Assembly: GCA_050942695.1 (NCBI GenBank)
Contig: JBMNNU010000104.1
Coordinates: 1 to 10,671 of the forward strand
Direction: 5' to 3'
Source: JBMNNU01 sp050942695
Lineage (GTDB): Bacteria > Chloroflexota > UBA6077
Length of the DNA stretch: 10,671 nucleotides
In this document: one piece after another, positions 1 to 8,025 of the stretch
Numbering within the stretch: position 1 is the stretch's first letter
Layout of the letters: each line of letters opens with the position of its first letter
Notes under the pieces: model-generated
The model's input: the letters and a program-made list of their open reading frames with translations, nothing else
The model's database searches: none
Told to the model about the DNA's origin: nothing
Program-made: the position numbers and the translations under genes

Positions 1-2
1 TG

Positions 3-2411
3 GTGGACGCTGCCCACAGCAACAGCGCTTGGGTTGTGTGCATAGACCCCTCAGTGGACGAGCTGCTGCTGCGCAAGAAGACCTTAGGGGGTGCATCGTC
101 CAGGGAGATCATAGGTTTTGGCACTGGAGTGGGTAGCCACGGAGAGAACAACTACACGGTTTCGACCGAGCAGTTCTCGATGGTGGACATCGGGAAGCGG
201 ATCAGCCAGCAGGTTTCGGCGGTGTTGGGACCCTGGGACTTGGCTACTCGTGAGTCTGTAGCTAGGGAGTTGGTTGCCGAAGCCTCCCATCTGGCGGGGC
301 TGTCGGTAGTGAGAGCACTTGGACCTTCCCAGTACGTGAGGGACTACATCGCTTATGCCACCGTGCGGAAGCTCTTGCGAACCACGACGCAGGCATTCTG
401 CGATGAGGTGATCTCTCTCGACGCCTTCACCCACTGGTTCGAGGATGCAGATCGCCGGATCAGGCCAGATTTACTAAGGTTGCGGGCACGGATAGTAGAA
501 GGATACTTCGAAATAGATGCTCAGGTCTTGGAGTGTAAGCTGGCTCGCTACTCGTATGACTACATCTTGGAGGCTCAGCGACAAGTTGCGGCAGGGCTGA
601 AACAGCTGTTTTCCTGCTTCCAGCCACGTGAAGAGGGTAGACCGTTAGGTCTTGCTGACAGGCCAGACCAACGCTATTGGTGGATGCAACTCCATCGACT
701 GATCGCGAGTCGGGGCAGAACGACTATGCCGCACTACTCCCAGGCTCTCGCTGCTCTGGAGAGGCTTAGCGAAGGCTTCTTCACGATCTCATGGCAGGGA
801 GCTGTTATCGCTTTCTGGACCGATGTTGCTCAAGATGGCTTGAGGCTTGAAGACACCTCGACGGTTGACTTGGAGGGTGATGAGCTAACAGTTCAAGCCT
901 TCGGAGCGAGCGGGGAAATGATCCGTAAAGCCTGCCTGGAAGGCGTCAGCGTAGATATCTTTGATAGTGCGAAGCCGCTGGTACGGAGCTTCAAGCGCGC
1001 CAAACGGGTTGAGCCTGTCGAAACGATTACAAACGCATCTTCCGGATCCGGTTCATCTGTAGAGACGAGTGAACAGGCGCCGCAGGCGACTGGCCCTGTT
1101 GATCATGTATCGGTTGATATCGGACCTGATCCGAATGGAGCTGGAGGCGGGCATCCGACACAGGTTGATGCAGGTGGCCAAGATCCTCCCGGAGATGGAG
1201 AGGCCAAGACGAGTGGAGAGCAACAAGCGATCGAGGTTACAGCAGGTGTCGCACAGCGGATCTTGTTGGGCACCGTAGTCCCAAGCGGACGGAGCGTGTA
1301 TTGGGAGTACAACCACGATGAGCTCCCCAACAGGCATCTCCTGGTGTTCGGGGCTTCCGGCACCGGCAAGACCTACACAATTCAGGCTTTGTTGTGTGAA
1401 TTGGCTAAGGCAGGTCAGAACTCATTGATCGTGGATTACACGAGCGGATTCACCGATGCTCAGATGGAGGCTCCGGCGCGGAAGATGTTGCAGCCACAGC
1501 AGCACATCATCCGTATTGAGCCGTTGCCGATTAATCCATTCCGTCGACAGGTCGATCTTATCGGCGGCTTTGAGTTGGAGGAGAGCCCTGCCATCACCGC
1601 ACAGCGTGTCAGTGGCGTATTCGATGAAATCTATCAATTAGGCCCTCAGCAGAAGAACGCCCTGTACAAGGCGATCTCGGATGGGATCAGCAAGCGAGGT
1701 TCTCAATTTAGTCTTGCTGGCCTCCTGGAGCAGTTGGAGGAAATGCAAGAGGCTGGTGGCGCTGTTGGCAATGCATCAGCGACCGCCAAGACCAAGATAC
1801 AGCCGTTTGTTGACATGAATCCTTTTGGGCAGGAAGACCTGGAAAGCTGGGAAAAGCTGTTCAACGACGCGAAGTCACGGAGCCACATCATTCAGCTTGC
1901 TGGCTTCTCTAAGGACATGGCGAAGTTGATAACCGAGTTTGCCCTGATAGACCTGTACCGATACTACCGAACCAAGGGAAGCAAGGACAAGCCGAGAGTG
2001 ATAGTTTTGGACGAAATCCAGAATCTCGACCACCGGCTAGACAGCCCTCTTGCACAGTTTCTCACGGAGGGACGCAAGTTCGGAATCTCCCTGATCCTGG
2101 CTACTCAAACCCTGAGCAATCTGGAGAAGGATGAACGGGATCGACTCTTCCAGGCAAGCCACACCCTTTTCTTCCGGCCGGCTGTCACTGAGTTGAAGTC
2201 GTTCGCTCAGATCTTGGCCGACGTGACTGGCGAGCGGGCAGATGATTGGGTAACCCGGCTAGCTGCCCTGAAGAAGGGTGAATGCTATTCGCTTGGGCCG
2301 GCCTTGAAGGAAGGCACGAGATTGCTGGAGCCAAGAAGGTATTTCAAGATCCAGATTACAGCATTGCCCGAGAGGTTGCGAATTGGAACCACTACCGTTC
2401 AACTTCCATAG
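3..2411 (+). CDS. dptH: DptH-like HerA/FtsK-type ATPase of a DNA phosphorothioation-dependent defence system (5' partial)
   Basis: The reading frame is open from the left edge; the GTG at 3 is probably an internal valine codon, because DptH-type proteins are, as I recall, much longer (well over 1000 residues) and a HerA core normally sits near the C-terminus. Numbering from base 3, residues 1-330 form a mostly helical region opening with a WVVCIDPSVDELLL segment that I recall from DptH-like proteins. Residues about 336-425 are a Gly/Pro/Asp/Gln-rich linker. The ATPase core follows: Walker A GASGTGKT at 450-457, then SLIVDYTSGF, Walker B VIVLDEIQNL with D670-E671, and an ILATQT segment just after it, typical of HerA/VirB4-like motors. 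The known role of DptH/DndH is as the NTPase/translocase in PT-dependent restriction; that role here is inferred. It overlaps the DUF4007 gene by 29 nt, implying translational coupling. Alternative: a generic HerA-like defence ATPase. Confidence 0.8.
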   Translation: MDAAHSNSAWVVCIDPSVDELLLRKKTLGGASSREIIGFGTGVGSHGENNYTVSTEQFSMVDIGKRISQQVSAVLGPWDLATRESVARELVAEASHLAGLSVVRALGPSQYVRDYIAYATVRKLLRTTTQAFCDEVISLDAFTHWFEDADRRIRPDLLRLRARIVEGYFEIDAQVLECKLARYSYDYILEAQRQVAAGLKQLFSCFQPREEGRPLGLADRPDQRYWWMQLHRLIASRGRTTMPHYSQALAALERLSEGFFTISWQGAVIAFWTDVAQDGLRLEDTSTVDLEGDELTVQAFGASGEMIRKACLEGVSVDIFDSAKPLVRSFKRAKRVEPVETITNASSGSGSSVETSEQAPQATGPVDHVSVDIGPDPNGAGGGHPTQVDAGGQDPPGDGEAKTSGEQQAIEVTAGVAQRILLGTVVPSGRSVYWEYNHDELPNRHLLVFGASGTGKTYTIQALLCELAKAGQNSLIVDYTSGFTDAQMEAPARKMLQPQQHIIRIEPLPINPFRRQVDLIGGFELEESPAITAQRVSGVFDEIYQLGPQQKNALYKAISDGISKRGSQFSLAGLLEQLEEMQEAGGAVGNASATAKTKIQPFVDMNPFGQEDLESWEKLFNDAKSRSHIIQLAGFSKDMAKLITEFALIDLYRYYRTKGSKDKPRVIVLDEIQNLDHRLDSPLAQFLTEGRKFGISLILATQTLSNLEKDERDRLFQASHTLFFRPAVTELKSFAQILADVTGERADDWVTRLAALKKGECYSLGPALKEGTRLLEPRRYFKIQITALPERLRIGTTTVQLP
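1007..1024 (+). repeat. VEPVET-encoding dispersed-repeat-like element inside the dptH linker
   Basis: The 18 bases GGTTGAGCCTGTCGAAAC match, from memory, a short repeat widespread between and inside genes of several bacterial phyla (commonly seen as GTTTCGACAGGCTCAACC on the other strand). It is read in frame as VEPVET (residues 336-341 of the fragment), exactly where the conserved helical region gives way to the low-complexity linker. No second copy was seen in this window. The match is from recall, not from a search, so the assignment is tentative. Confidence 0.4.
2371..2375 (+). promoter_or_regulatory. Ribosome binding site for the DUF4007 gene, deciding a TTG start
   Basis: AGAGG lies 7 nt before the TTG at 2383, inside the end of the upstream ATPase gene. 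No ATG or GTG follows in frame before the conserved RTFKPERAYIG segment, so this site supports the unusual TTG start. Confidence 0.55.
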
Positions 2412-3210
2412 AACGTTCAAGCCCGAGCGGGCCTATATCGGTAAGATCTTGACTTATGCGGCACTTCAAAAGGAAGGAACCATCCAGGAGATAGCCGCTG
2501 AGACGGGTATTCCCACCGGAGTATCTAGCGGCAAGGTGGAACCAACCATCGACTATGCAGTCGGCATGGGGCTGGTGACGCTGGCTGCTTCCGAAGGGAA
2601 GGTCAGAAAACCAAGGTTGACCCCTTTCGGTATAGCCGTCCTGTCGAACGATCCTAATCTGGGATATGAGCTAACTCAGTGGCTTGCGCACATGAATCTG
2701 TGTCGTAGTGATATCGGTGCTGCAGCATGGCATGCCCTATTTGCCCGAGGGCGAAGCCAGCTAGGGGCCTGTTTCTCGAAGGCACAGCTTAAGAGATACT
2801 TGGTAGAGAAGTTCGGGTCGAGTGGAAAAAAACCGGGACCGCTTATTACGACTTACTCCGACGAATACTCCTTGGACAAAACCAAGGCGTTAGTTGAGGA
2901 GGAGGGTGGCAGGCTGGTGCGGAAAAAGGCGCCCACGCTGGACGTCTATGGCGCGAGCTACTCCGCAATGATCTTGACACTGATGGATAGCTTCTTCCCG
3001 GACGATGATCAAGTATCGTTTTGCGATTTCAACGAACTCACGGGCTGGTTTGACGTTTGCTTGTGGGATCAGCCAGACCTTGAGCTCGCGTTTTCTGCAA
3101 TAGAACGCAAAGGCCATATTATCGTCGATCGTCATAGACGGCCCTGGATCTTAGAGAGAAATAATAGTGCGGCGGCGGTGTGGCCAACTATCTACGACGA
3201 TATGGCTTGA
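2383..3210 (+). CDS. DUF4007 family protein, PT-system associated
   Basis: This 275-residue protein has the usual DUF4007 size and landmarks. It opens with an aromatic/basic segment (FHRTFKPERAYIGKIL). A winged-helix-like part follows at about 30-65 (TIQEIAAETGIPTG and IDYAVGMGLVTL), then RLTPFGIAVLSNDPNLG and ELTQWLAHMNLCRSDIGAAAWHALF at about 85-120. That order (LT-FG, then a DP element, then W-LH-NL, then AWHALF) is what I recognise as DUF4007. The C-terminal half has an SYSAMILTLMDSFF helix and no catalytic motif I can identify. From established knowledge, DUF4007 genes often sit beside DndC-like sulfurtransferase and other PT genes, but their biochemical role is not settled; a DNA-binding or adaptor role is an inference from the predicted HTH. 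It starts at TTG, overlaps dptH by 29 nt, and ends 15 nt before the giant ATPase gene. Confidence 0.85.
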   Translation: MEPLPFNFHRTFKPERAYIGKILTYAALQKEGTIQEIAAETGIPTGVSSGKVEPTIDYAVGMGLVTLAASEGKVRKPRLTPFGIAVLSNDPNLGYELTQWLAHMNLCRSDIGAAAWHALFARGRSQLGACFSKAQLKRYLVEKFGSSGKKPGPLITTYSDEYSLDKTKALVEEEGGRLVRKKAPTLDVYGASYSAMILTLMDSFFPDDDQVSFCDFNELTGWFDVCLWDQPDLELAFSAIERKGHIIVDRHRRPWILERNNSAAAVWPTIYDDMA

Positions 3211-3211
3211 T

Positions 3212-3218
3212 GGGAGGG
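3212..3218 (+). promoter_or_regulatory. Ribosome binding site of the giant ATPase gene
   Basis: GGGAGGG begins 2 nt after the DUF4007 stop and sits 7 nt before the ATG at 3226. It fixes this start and supports co-translation within one operon. Confidence 0.7.
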
Positions 3219-3225
3219 TATCCAG

Positions 3226-6200
3226 ATGAGTTTATCTGATATTGTCTCCTTCCAGAAGGACCTGCTCTTCGAAGGAGCTGTGCAGCTAGGTTGGCTGGAA
3301 GATGATCCCGAACGGGCTGAGAAAGCAGCGGTGCAGTTTGCCTTCCACGGACCCCAATACCATGGTGTAAGTCAAGCTGCCTACCAGGACGATGGGCACC
3401 AGCTCGTTGATACAGCTAGATTTACTCTGGATATTCTGGAGCGGATAACAGGTCGGCGGCCGGACCAACCATTCGCTCTCGCTATTGCGGGTTACGGTAC
3501 AGGTAAATCACACCTGGCAATCACACTAACATTTCTTCTGAGAAACCCAAGCTCTCCCATCGCAAAGCGAATCCTCAGCAACATCGCAACCGCTGATCAA
3601 AGCATAGCCGAAAAGATTGGTGAGATCTTAGGGGAGCAAAGAAAGCCTTTCCTTGTTGTCGCGATCAATGGCATGAAGGAAAGTGATCTCACCGGCGAGA
3701 TCATTCGGCAAGTAATGCTAGCTCTTCGCGAGAAAGGTCTGGACACCTCTCCGCTTGAAGAGCTCCGGCCTCGATTCCGATCTGCGAACAACTTTACTGC
3801 ATCCTTTTTCGATGCACTAAAGGATGAGTTTTTGGCGGAGTTTGGAGCAGATTGTTCCGTGACCGATATCTTGGAGCGGCTGCAGCGACAAGACGAGACG
3901 GCTTTCCAGAAGGTCAACGCTATCTACGAACGGAAAATGGGCGCATCTATCCGGATGGTAGGCCAGGAATCCTTGCACGAGTTCGTGCGAGTGGCGAGAG
4001 AGAGCTATTGCGGGGAAGGGAAACCGTTTGCAGGTATCGTAATCCTGTTCGACGAGTTTGGGCACTATCTCCAGTTCGCAGTACTACGACCACAAATCGC
4101 TGGCCCGGGGTCTCCTCAGCAACTGTTTGAAGCGGTCCAGGCAAACAGTGAGGGGGTATTCCTCGTCGGTTTCATCCAATTCGAATTGCGTGCCTACATC
4201 TCGAGAATGTCTGCTGAGCTTCGGGACGAGCTGGAGCGATACTCGTCTAGGTACGATGGGGTTCGGAAGGTGCGTCTCTCCACCAACTTAGAGACGTTGA
4301 TTGCCAATCTCCTAAAGAAAAACGATGAAGAGCGGCTTAGCCATCAGTTGACTACTCTGAGTGAGAGAGCTGAGACAATTCAAGGCTACATGCGACGATG
4401 GTTTCCCGAACTCGACAACCATGCGGTGTGGGCGAATATCGAGAGCTTTGAGCGCATGATCCGACGTGGATGCTGGCCTTTGCACCCACTATCTACATGG
4501 CTGCTCTACAGGTTGGCCTCTGTCGGCCGCTCGCTTCATCAACGATCGGCTCTGTCGCTTCTGGCCGATGCTTTTGACAAGTTTAATTCAATTGAGCCAC
4601 CTGCGGGCTTCACGTTGGCTCCTGTAGACCTTTGCAGCGAGGAGTTGATCGCTGACTTCCTGGCAACGGAGAGCTTCGGCCAACAAGGCCCATCCGCCCA
4701 GGCTTATCGAAGCGTGATAGACAAGTACCAGCAGGTCCTTAGCTCCACCGAGATTAGTGTGCTTAAAGCAGTGTTGCTGCTTTCGAAGGTTGGTGCCAGG
4801 ATCCAGTCCAGAGAGGAGTGGATCGACGCGATTGCTCGCTTTGCGGGGCAAACGAAGCAGGTCACCTTGGAAACGATCAATACTCTGGAGCGAGACAGGG
4901 CGGCTTTGGGGTGGAACGGGGCGGCTCAGCGGTTCGAACTTCTCACTGACGGTGTTCCATACTCTAAGTTCTTGGACTGGCTACAAGCGAAAGCGGCTGA
5001 GGTACCAGCTTTCCGGCGCGAAGAGCTCTTCAGCATGTACTTCGGCAGGTGGTTCCCTGAGCGGGCGGATCAGAGTACTGACTTCGGCATCGAGAGCGAG
5101 ATACTCACGAAGGAGTGGAACTATAGCGTTTACTTTGCCAACGTAGGACTGTTGAGCAGCCAAATCGACTTTGCTGTCAGTGGCTGGTTGGATGCCAGGG
5201 CTGTCGATGAGCCAAAGGGGCAACTCATATACTGCTATGTTGGGCCGGGCAGCGATCTGACGAAAGTCCAGGAACAAGTTCGGACCATGCTGAAAGAGCG
5301 GCTGGGGAAGGCTGGAGTTTCATTGGATACGGGAGCTCCGATCGCCGTATGTTTCCTGCACGACCAGAATGGAGCGTTTGTAAGCAAGGTTGCCGAGTAC
5401 TCGATCCTACGGGGTCAGCTAGACCCCGCGGACTCACAGCGCTACGCCAACTACATTGCAGAACGCAAGATTAACCTTGAGCAGGAGCTACAGAACCAAT
5501 TCGATGAGTTGAGGAAACAGCGCCACGTAGTGTTTGCCACCAGCCAAGAGATTGCACCTGCTCCTCTAAAATCCGCGCTTACCAAATTGTTCGCCGCTGT
5601 CTATCCACATAGGATTCCGTTCCCGTTTGACGGTATCACAACGCGCAATGGGGTTGCAGTACATTGTAGTAAGATGTTCACAAGACAATTGTTCTTGGGT
5701 GCGTTGGACAAGGGGTTCATAGACGGATGTACCATTCAGGAGAAGAACCGAGCTGACCGGGTTTTGGTCAAATCTTGGGATATATTTGACGCAGACGGTA
5801 GGCTTCGGACACGACCTGGAAACCGTGCTGTTAGGGATCTGATAGATCTATTAGAGTCCTGGTTAAAGACTGAAACTGACGATGATTCTGCTGGGCAATT
5901 CAACTTGGGGCATGCGTTCAAGACTCTGTGCCTACCTCCGTACGCGTGCAATATCGCCTCGGCGGGGCTGGTTTTAGGTCTCTTTTTCGGTAGCCGCAAA
6001 GACCACCTGGTGTTGCTCAAGGGTGGGCAGCGTGTCTCGACCGAGATCTGGTTGCAAAGCGCCATGCCTGGTAACTATCTCGACCTCTCCGCCTTGACCG
6101 ACACAGTCGTCTTGCAGACCCAAGGAATAAATGAGTGGCAGAGGCTCTTGAACGATTGGGGACTCGAGACCAGCTACTCCGGTCGCGAGGCGTATCTGCA

Positions 6201-7605
6201 AAAGGCGTATGAACTTGGGGACCGCTTGCAGATTCCAGAGGGGCTGTACTACTGGTACGACAATCTGCGTTCCAAGGCGAAGGACGCGCTGGACAAGCTA
6301 GCAGACCATGAAAAGAAATTGAATGAGGCGCTCGAGAAGGTGAATCGGGGACTAGCATGCGACGATGCTGGTTTCCTTTCATGGGGTGCAGCGGAACTTG
6401 CTCGGCTGCGTAAGGCGATGCGGGAAGAGGAAAACCGCTGGACCCAAGAACAGATTGCCGAGGTTGAGCGCCACGAGGCGGAGGCGCGGGCCAAAACCCA
6501 GGAAACCTTTCCTACCTGGCTACCCCAACAGAGAGAGACGAGTATCGGTCAGATGGAGAAGTTCATCCGCAAGATGGAGAACATCGGGAACAACTTGACT
6601 CTCTTGGGGCTGACAGCAGAGAAGGCTGCCTTAGAGAGCCACGTGGAGATCGTGCGCGACCATCTTGAGTTTCTGGGGCGAGCGATAGCTTTAAAGACGG
6701 ACGTCAACAGCTTCGTGCGCGTAGCTGTTGTCAACGATTCGACGAGCATCGGGGCTTTGAACGATCTGTTGAGCAAGATCGAGGAGTATCAGCGACTCAT
6801 AAATGAAGCGCGGCTGAGGAACGTGGAATTGGTGCGATCTGATCTCGATTCTGCTCAGATTCAGCTTGCTCAGTTGAGGGATCGCTGCAGGGAGCAACTG
6901 AAACGCCACAAAGAGGACTTGGAAGAGCTCCTTCTATTTGAGATATGCTCCTTGAGTGACATCCAGACCTGCCGCGCGAAGGTAGGAGATCTCATCAGGA
7001 TCTTCGCAGGACAGGAGCAGAACCTGGAAGACCTCTATTCGGCCACCAGGGAATTGGACTTGGTAGAAGGGCATTTCAGGCAGCTAGACGACGACCACCT
7101 TACCGATGAAGAGTTTGAAAGCCTCCTGGAGCGAAACAGAGCTGAAACGAACGATGCATTTGCGGGCGAGTGTCCGTTCCTCATTGATCCATACGATGAG
7201 ATCGCTTCGACGATCCGAGCGCGAAGACGCCGTGTTGCTGATGCGTGGATGCGCTCGAACGTTCCCGACATTGCCAGTCTCGAGAGTGCGAGAGCAGAGA
7301 AGGTTAGAGATCTCTTGGCTCGATTGCACAATCCTCCTCGACTTCTTTCCGCGCAGGAGAGAGCCAAAGTAGACCAGGCCATAGCGGCATGTGAGGAGCG
7401 ACTCGATAAGCTCGAAATCGACGGGTTGCTGGCCCGTTTCCGAGGGCTGCCCGAACCTGGGAGGATGGAGTTCTTGAAGAAGCTACGATCTCAAGGCTTC
7501 ATGAATGCCTTCTGCAGTCGGTGTGCCTGCGACGACCACGCTACGACTACTCAACAGGTCTCGCGTGAGAACTCCGGATCCCGGTGCCCCCTACTATCTA
7601 CGTAG
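3226..7605 (+). CDS. Giant P-loop ATPase, BrxC/PglY-like, with C-terminal coiled coils
   Basis: This is the largest gene, 1459 residues. Walker A GYGTGKS is at 89-95. An FLVVAINGMKE strand follows near 140-150, and Walker B VILFDEFGHYL at 272-282 carries D276-E277. A CWPLHPLSTWLL segment at 416-427, followed by QRSALSLLADAF, resembles the ORC-like module of large BREX ATPases (BrxC, PglY) and related DUF6079-type proteins. The middle part (about 640-1010) is mixed alpha/beta and unrecognised. From about 1016 to 1440 the sequence is strongly helical and charged, with predicted coiled coils (for example ALDKLADHEKKLNEALEKVN). No nuclease motif or transmembrane segment was seen. What is seen: an AAA/STAND-like ATPase with an SMC-like tail. 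Inferred: the motor or scaffold of the effector complex, working with DptH and DUF4007. The last roughly 35 residues are Cys-rich and low in helix signal, which is odd (see findings). ATPase call is firm; exact family is not. Confidence 0.85.
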   Translation: MSLSDIVSFQKDLLFEGAVQLGWLEDDPERAEKAAVQFAFHGPQYHGVSQAAYQDDGHQLVDTARFTLDILERITGRRPDQPFALAIAGYGTGKSHLAITLTFLLRNPSSPIAKRILSNIATADQSIAEKIGEILGEQRKPFLVVAINGMKESDLTGEIIRQVMLALREKGLDTSPLEELRPRFRSANNFTASFFDALKDEFLAEFGADCSVTDILERLQRQDETAFQKVNAIYERKMGASIRMVGQESLHEFVRVARESYCGEGKPFAGIVILFDEFGHYLQFAVLRPQIAGPGSPQQLFEAVQANSEGVFLVGFIQFELRAYISRMSAELRDELERYSSRYDGVRKVRLSTNLETLIANLLKKNDEERLSHQLTTLSERAETIQGYMRRWFPELDNHAVWANIESFERMIRRGCWPLHPLSTWLLYRLASVGRSLHQRSALSLLADAFDKFNSIEPPAGFTLAPVDLCSEELIADFLATESFGQQGPSAQAYRSVIDKYQQVLSSTEISVLKAVLLLSKVGARIQSREEWIDAIARFAGQTKQVTLETINTLERDRAALGWNGAAQRFELLTDGVPYSKFLDWLQAKAAEVPAFRREELFSMYFGRWFPERADQSTDFGIESEILTKEWNYSVYFANVGLLSSQIDFAVSGWLDARAVDEPKGQLIYCYVGPGSDLTKVQEQVRTMLKERLGKAGVSLDTGAPIAVCFLHDQNGAFVSKVAEYSILRGQLDPADSQRYANYIAERKINLEQELQNQFDELRKQRHVVFATSQEIAPAPLKSALTKLFAAVYPHRIPFPFDGITTRNGVAVHCSKMFTRQLFLGALDKGFIDGCTIQEKNRADRVLVKSWDIFDADGRLRTRPGNRAVRDLIDLLESWLKTETDDDSAGQFNLGHAFKTLCLPPYACNIASAGLVLGLFFGSRKDHLVLLKGGQRVSTEIWLQSAMPGNYLDLSALTDTVVLQTQGINEWQRLLNDWGLETSYSGREAYLQKAYELGDRLQIPEGLYYWYDNLRSKAKDALDKLADHEKKLNEALEKVNRGLACDDAGFLSWGAAELARLRKAMREEENRWTQEQIAEVERHEAEARAKTQETFPTWLPQQRETSIGQMEKFIRKMENIGNNLTLLGLTAEKAALESHVEIVRDHLEFLGRAIALKTDVNSFVRVAVVNDSTSIGALNDLLSKIEEYQRLINEARLRNVELVRSDLDSAQIQLAQLRDRCREQLKRHKEDLEELLLFEICSLSDIQTCRAKVGDLIRIFAGQEQNLEDLYSATRELDLVEGHFRQLDDDHLTDEEFESLLERNRAETNDAFAGECPFLIDPYDEIASTIRARRRRVADAWMRSNVPDIASLESARAEKVRDLLARLHNPPRLLSAQERAKVDQAIAACEERLDKLEIDGLLARFRGLPEPGRMEFLKKLRSQGFMNAFCSRCACDDHATTTQQVSRENSGSRCPLLST

Positions 7606-7660
7606 CCGAATAGAACAGAGTTTTCTGCTTACGCTACTGGCTTTACATTTCAACGATGCG

Positions 7661-7665
7661 AGGTG
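7661..7665 (+). promoter_or_regulatory. Candidate ribosome binding site of the 104-residue gene
   Basis: AGGTG lies 10 nt before the ATG at 7676. It is weaker and further away than the other sites in the cluster, but it favours this start over in-frame starts that would overlap the end of the giant ATPase gene. Confidence 0.4.
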
Positions 7666-7675
7666 TTGTACAGCA

Positions 7676-7990
7676 ATGAAGGAAAAGCAAGTTCCTTCGA
7701 ATTATATCGATGACCCCAATCTCCCTCAGCTCCGCGTAGGCACAGGATGGACGGAAATCGAGCTCAAATCGGAAGTCGGAGTGCGCCTCACCCAGCGCGG
7801 CTATACTCCCTGCATTAGAGTTGAACGAGCTGGTTTTCCTCATCTGCTTTACGCTTCAGCCGTCTCACTTGGTAAGCCTCTCGAAGAGGTGAGAAAAGTG
7901 CGGGGCGGCTCGCTTTCTGGTTGTCGGCTACGAATCAGAAAGGCTGGCACGGAAACCACTTCACCATATGAACTGGAAATAATGGACTAG
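7676..7990 (+). CDS. Small conserved-context hypothetical protein (104 residues)
   Basis: I do not recognise this family. The protein has a charged, disordered-looking start (MKEKQVPSNYIDDPNLPQ). A beta-rich body follows with TGWTEIELKSEVGVRL, then PCIRVERAGFPHLLYAS. It ends with a basic segment (EEVRKVRGGSLSGCRLRIRKAG) and a short C-terminal strand (SPYELEIMD). There is no signal peptide, membrane helix or catalytic motif. The pattern of short strands and basic patches would fit a small OB-like or SH3-like nucleic-acid or protein-binding fold; this is inference only. The frame is open further upstream, but longer starts would overlap the preceding gene by up to about 100 nt. The ATG at 7676 with AGGTG before it is preferred. 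It lies 70 nt after the giant ATPase gene and 35 nt before the DGQHR gene, so it is probably part of the same operon. Confidence 0.65.
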   Translation: MKEKQVPSNYIDDPNLPQLRVGTGWTEIELKSEVGVRLTQRGYTPCIRVERAGFPHLLYASAVSLGKPLEEVRKVRGGSLSGCRLRIRKAGTETTSPYELEIMD

Positions 7991-8013
7991 CTACGCCTCT
8001 CGGCGCGACGAGT

Positions 8014-8020
8014 AGGAGGT
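8014..8020 (+). promoter_or_regulatory. Ribosome binding site of the DGQHR gene
   Basis: AGGAGGT, a near-consensus Shine-Dalgarno sequence and the strongest in the window, ends 5 nt before the ATG at 8026. It suggests relatively high translation of the DndB-like protein compared with its neighbours. Confidence 0.75.
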
Positions 8021-8025
8021 CAATA

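Noticed and set aside
7610..7635. Short hairpin CAGA-GTTT-TCTG after the giant ATPase stop
   Set aside because: A 4-bp stem without a T-tract is too weak for a terminator, and the downstream gene continues on the same strand close by.
7505..7675. A longer N-terminus for the 104-residue protein
   Set aside because: It would overlap the giant ATPase gene by up to about 100 nt and adds a Pro/Arg/Cys-rich segment unlike the rest; the ATG at 7676 has a plausible ribosome site.
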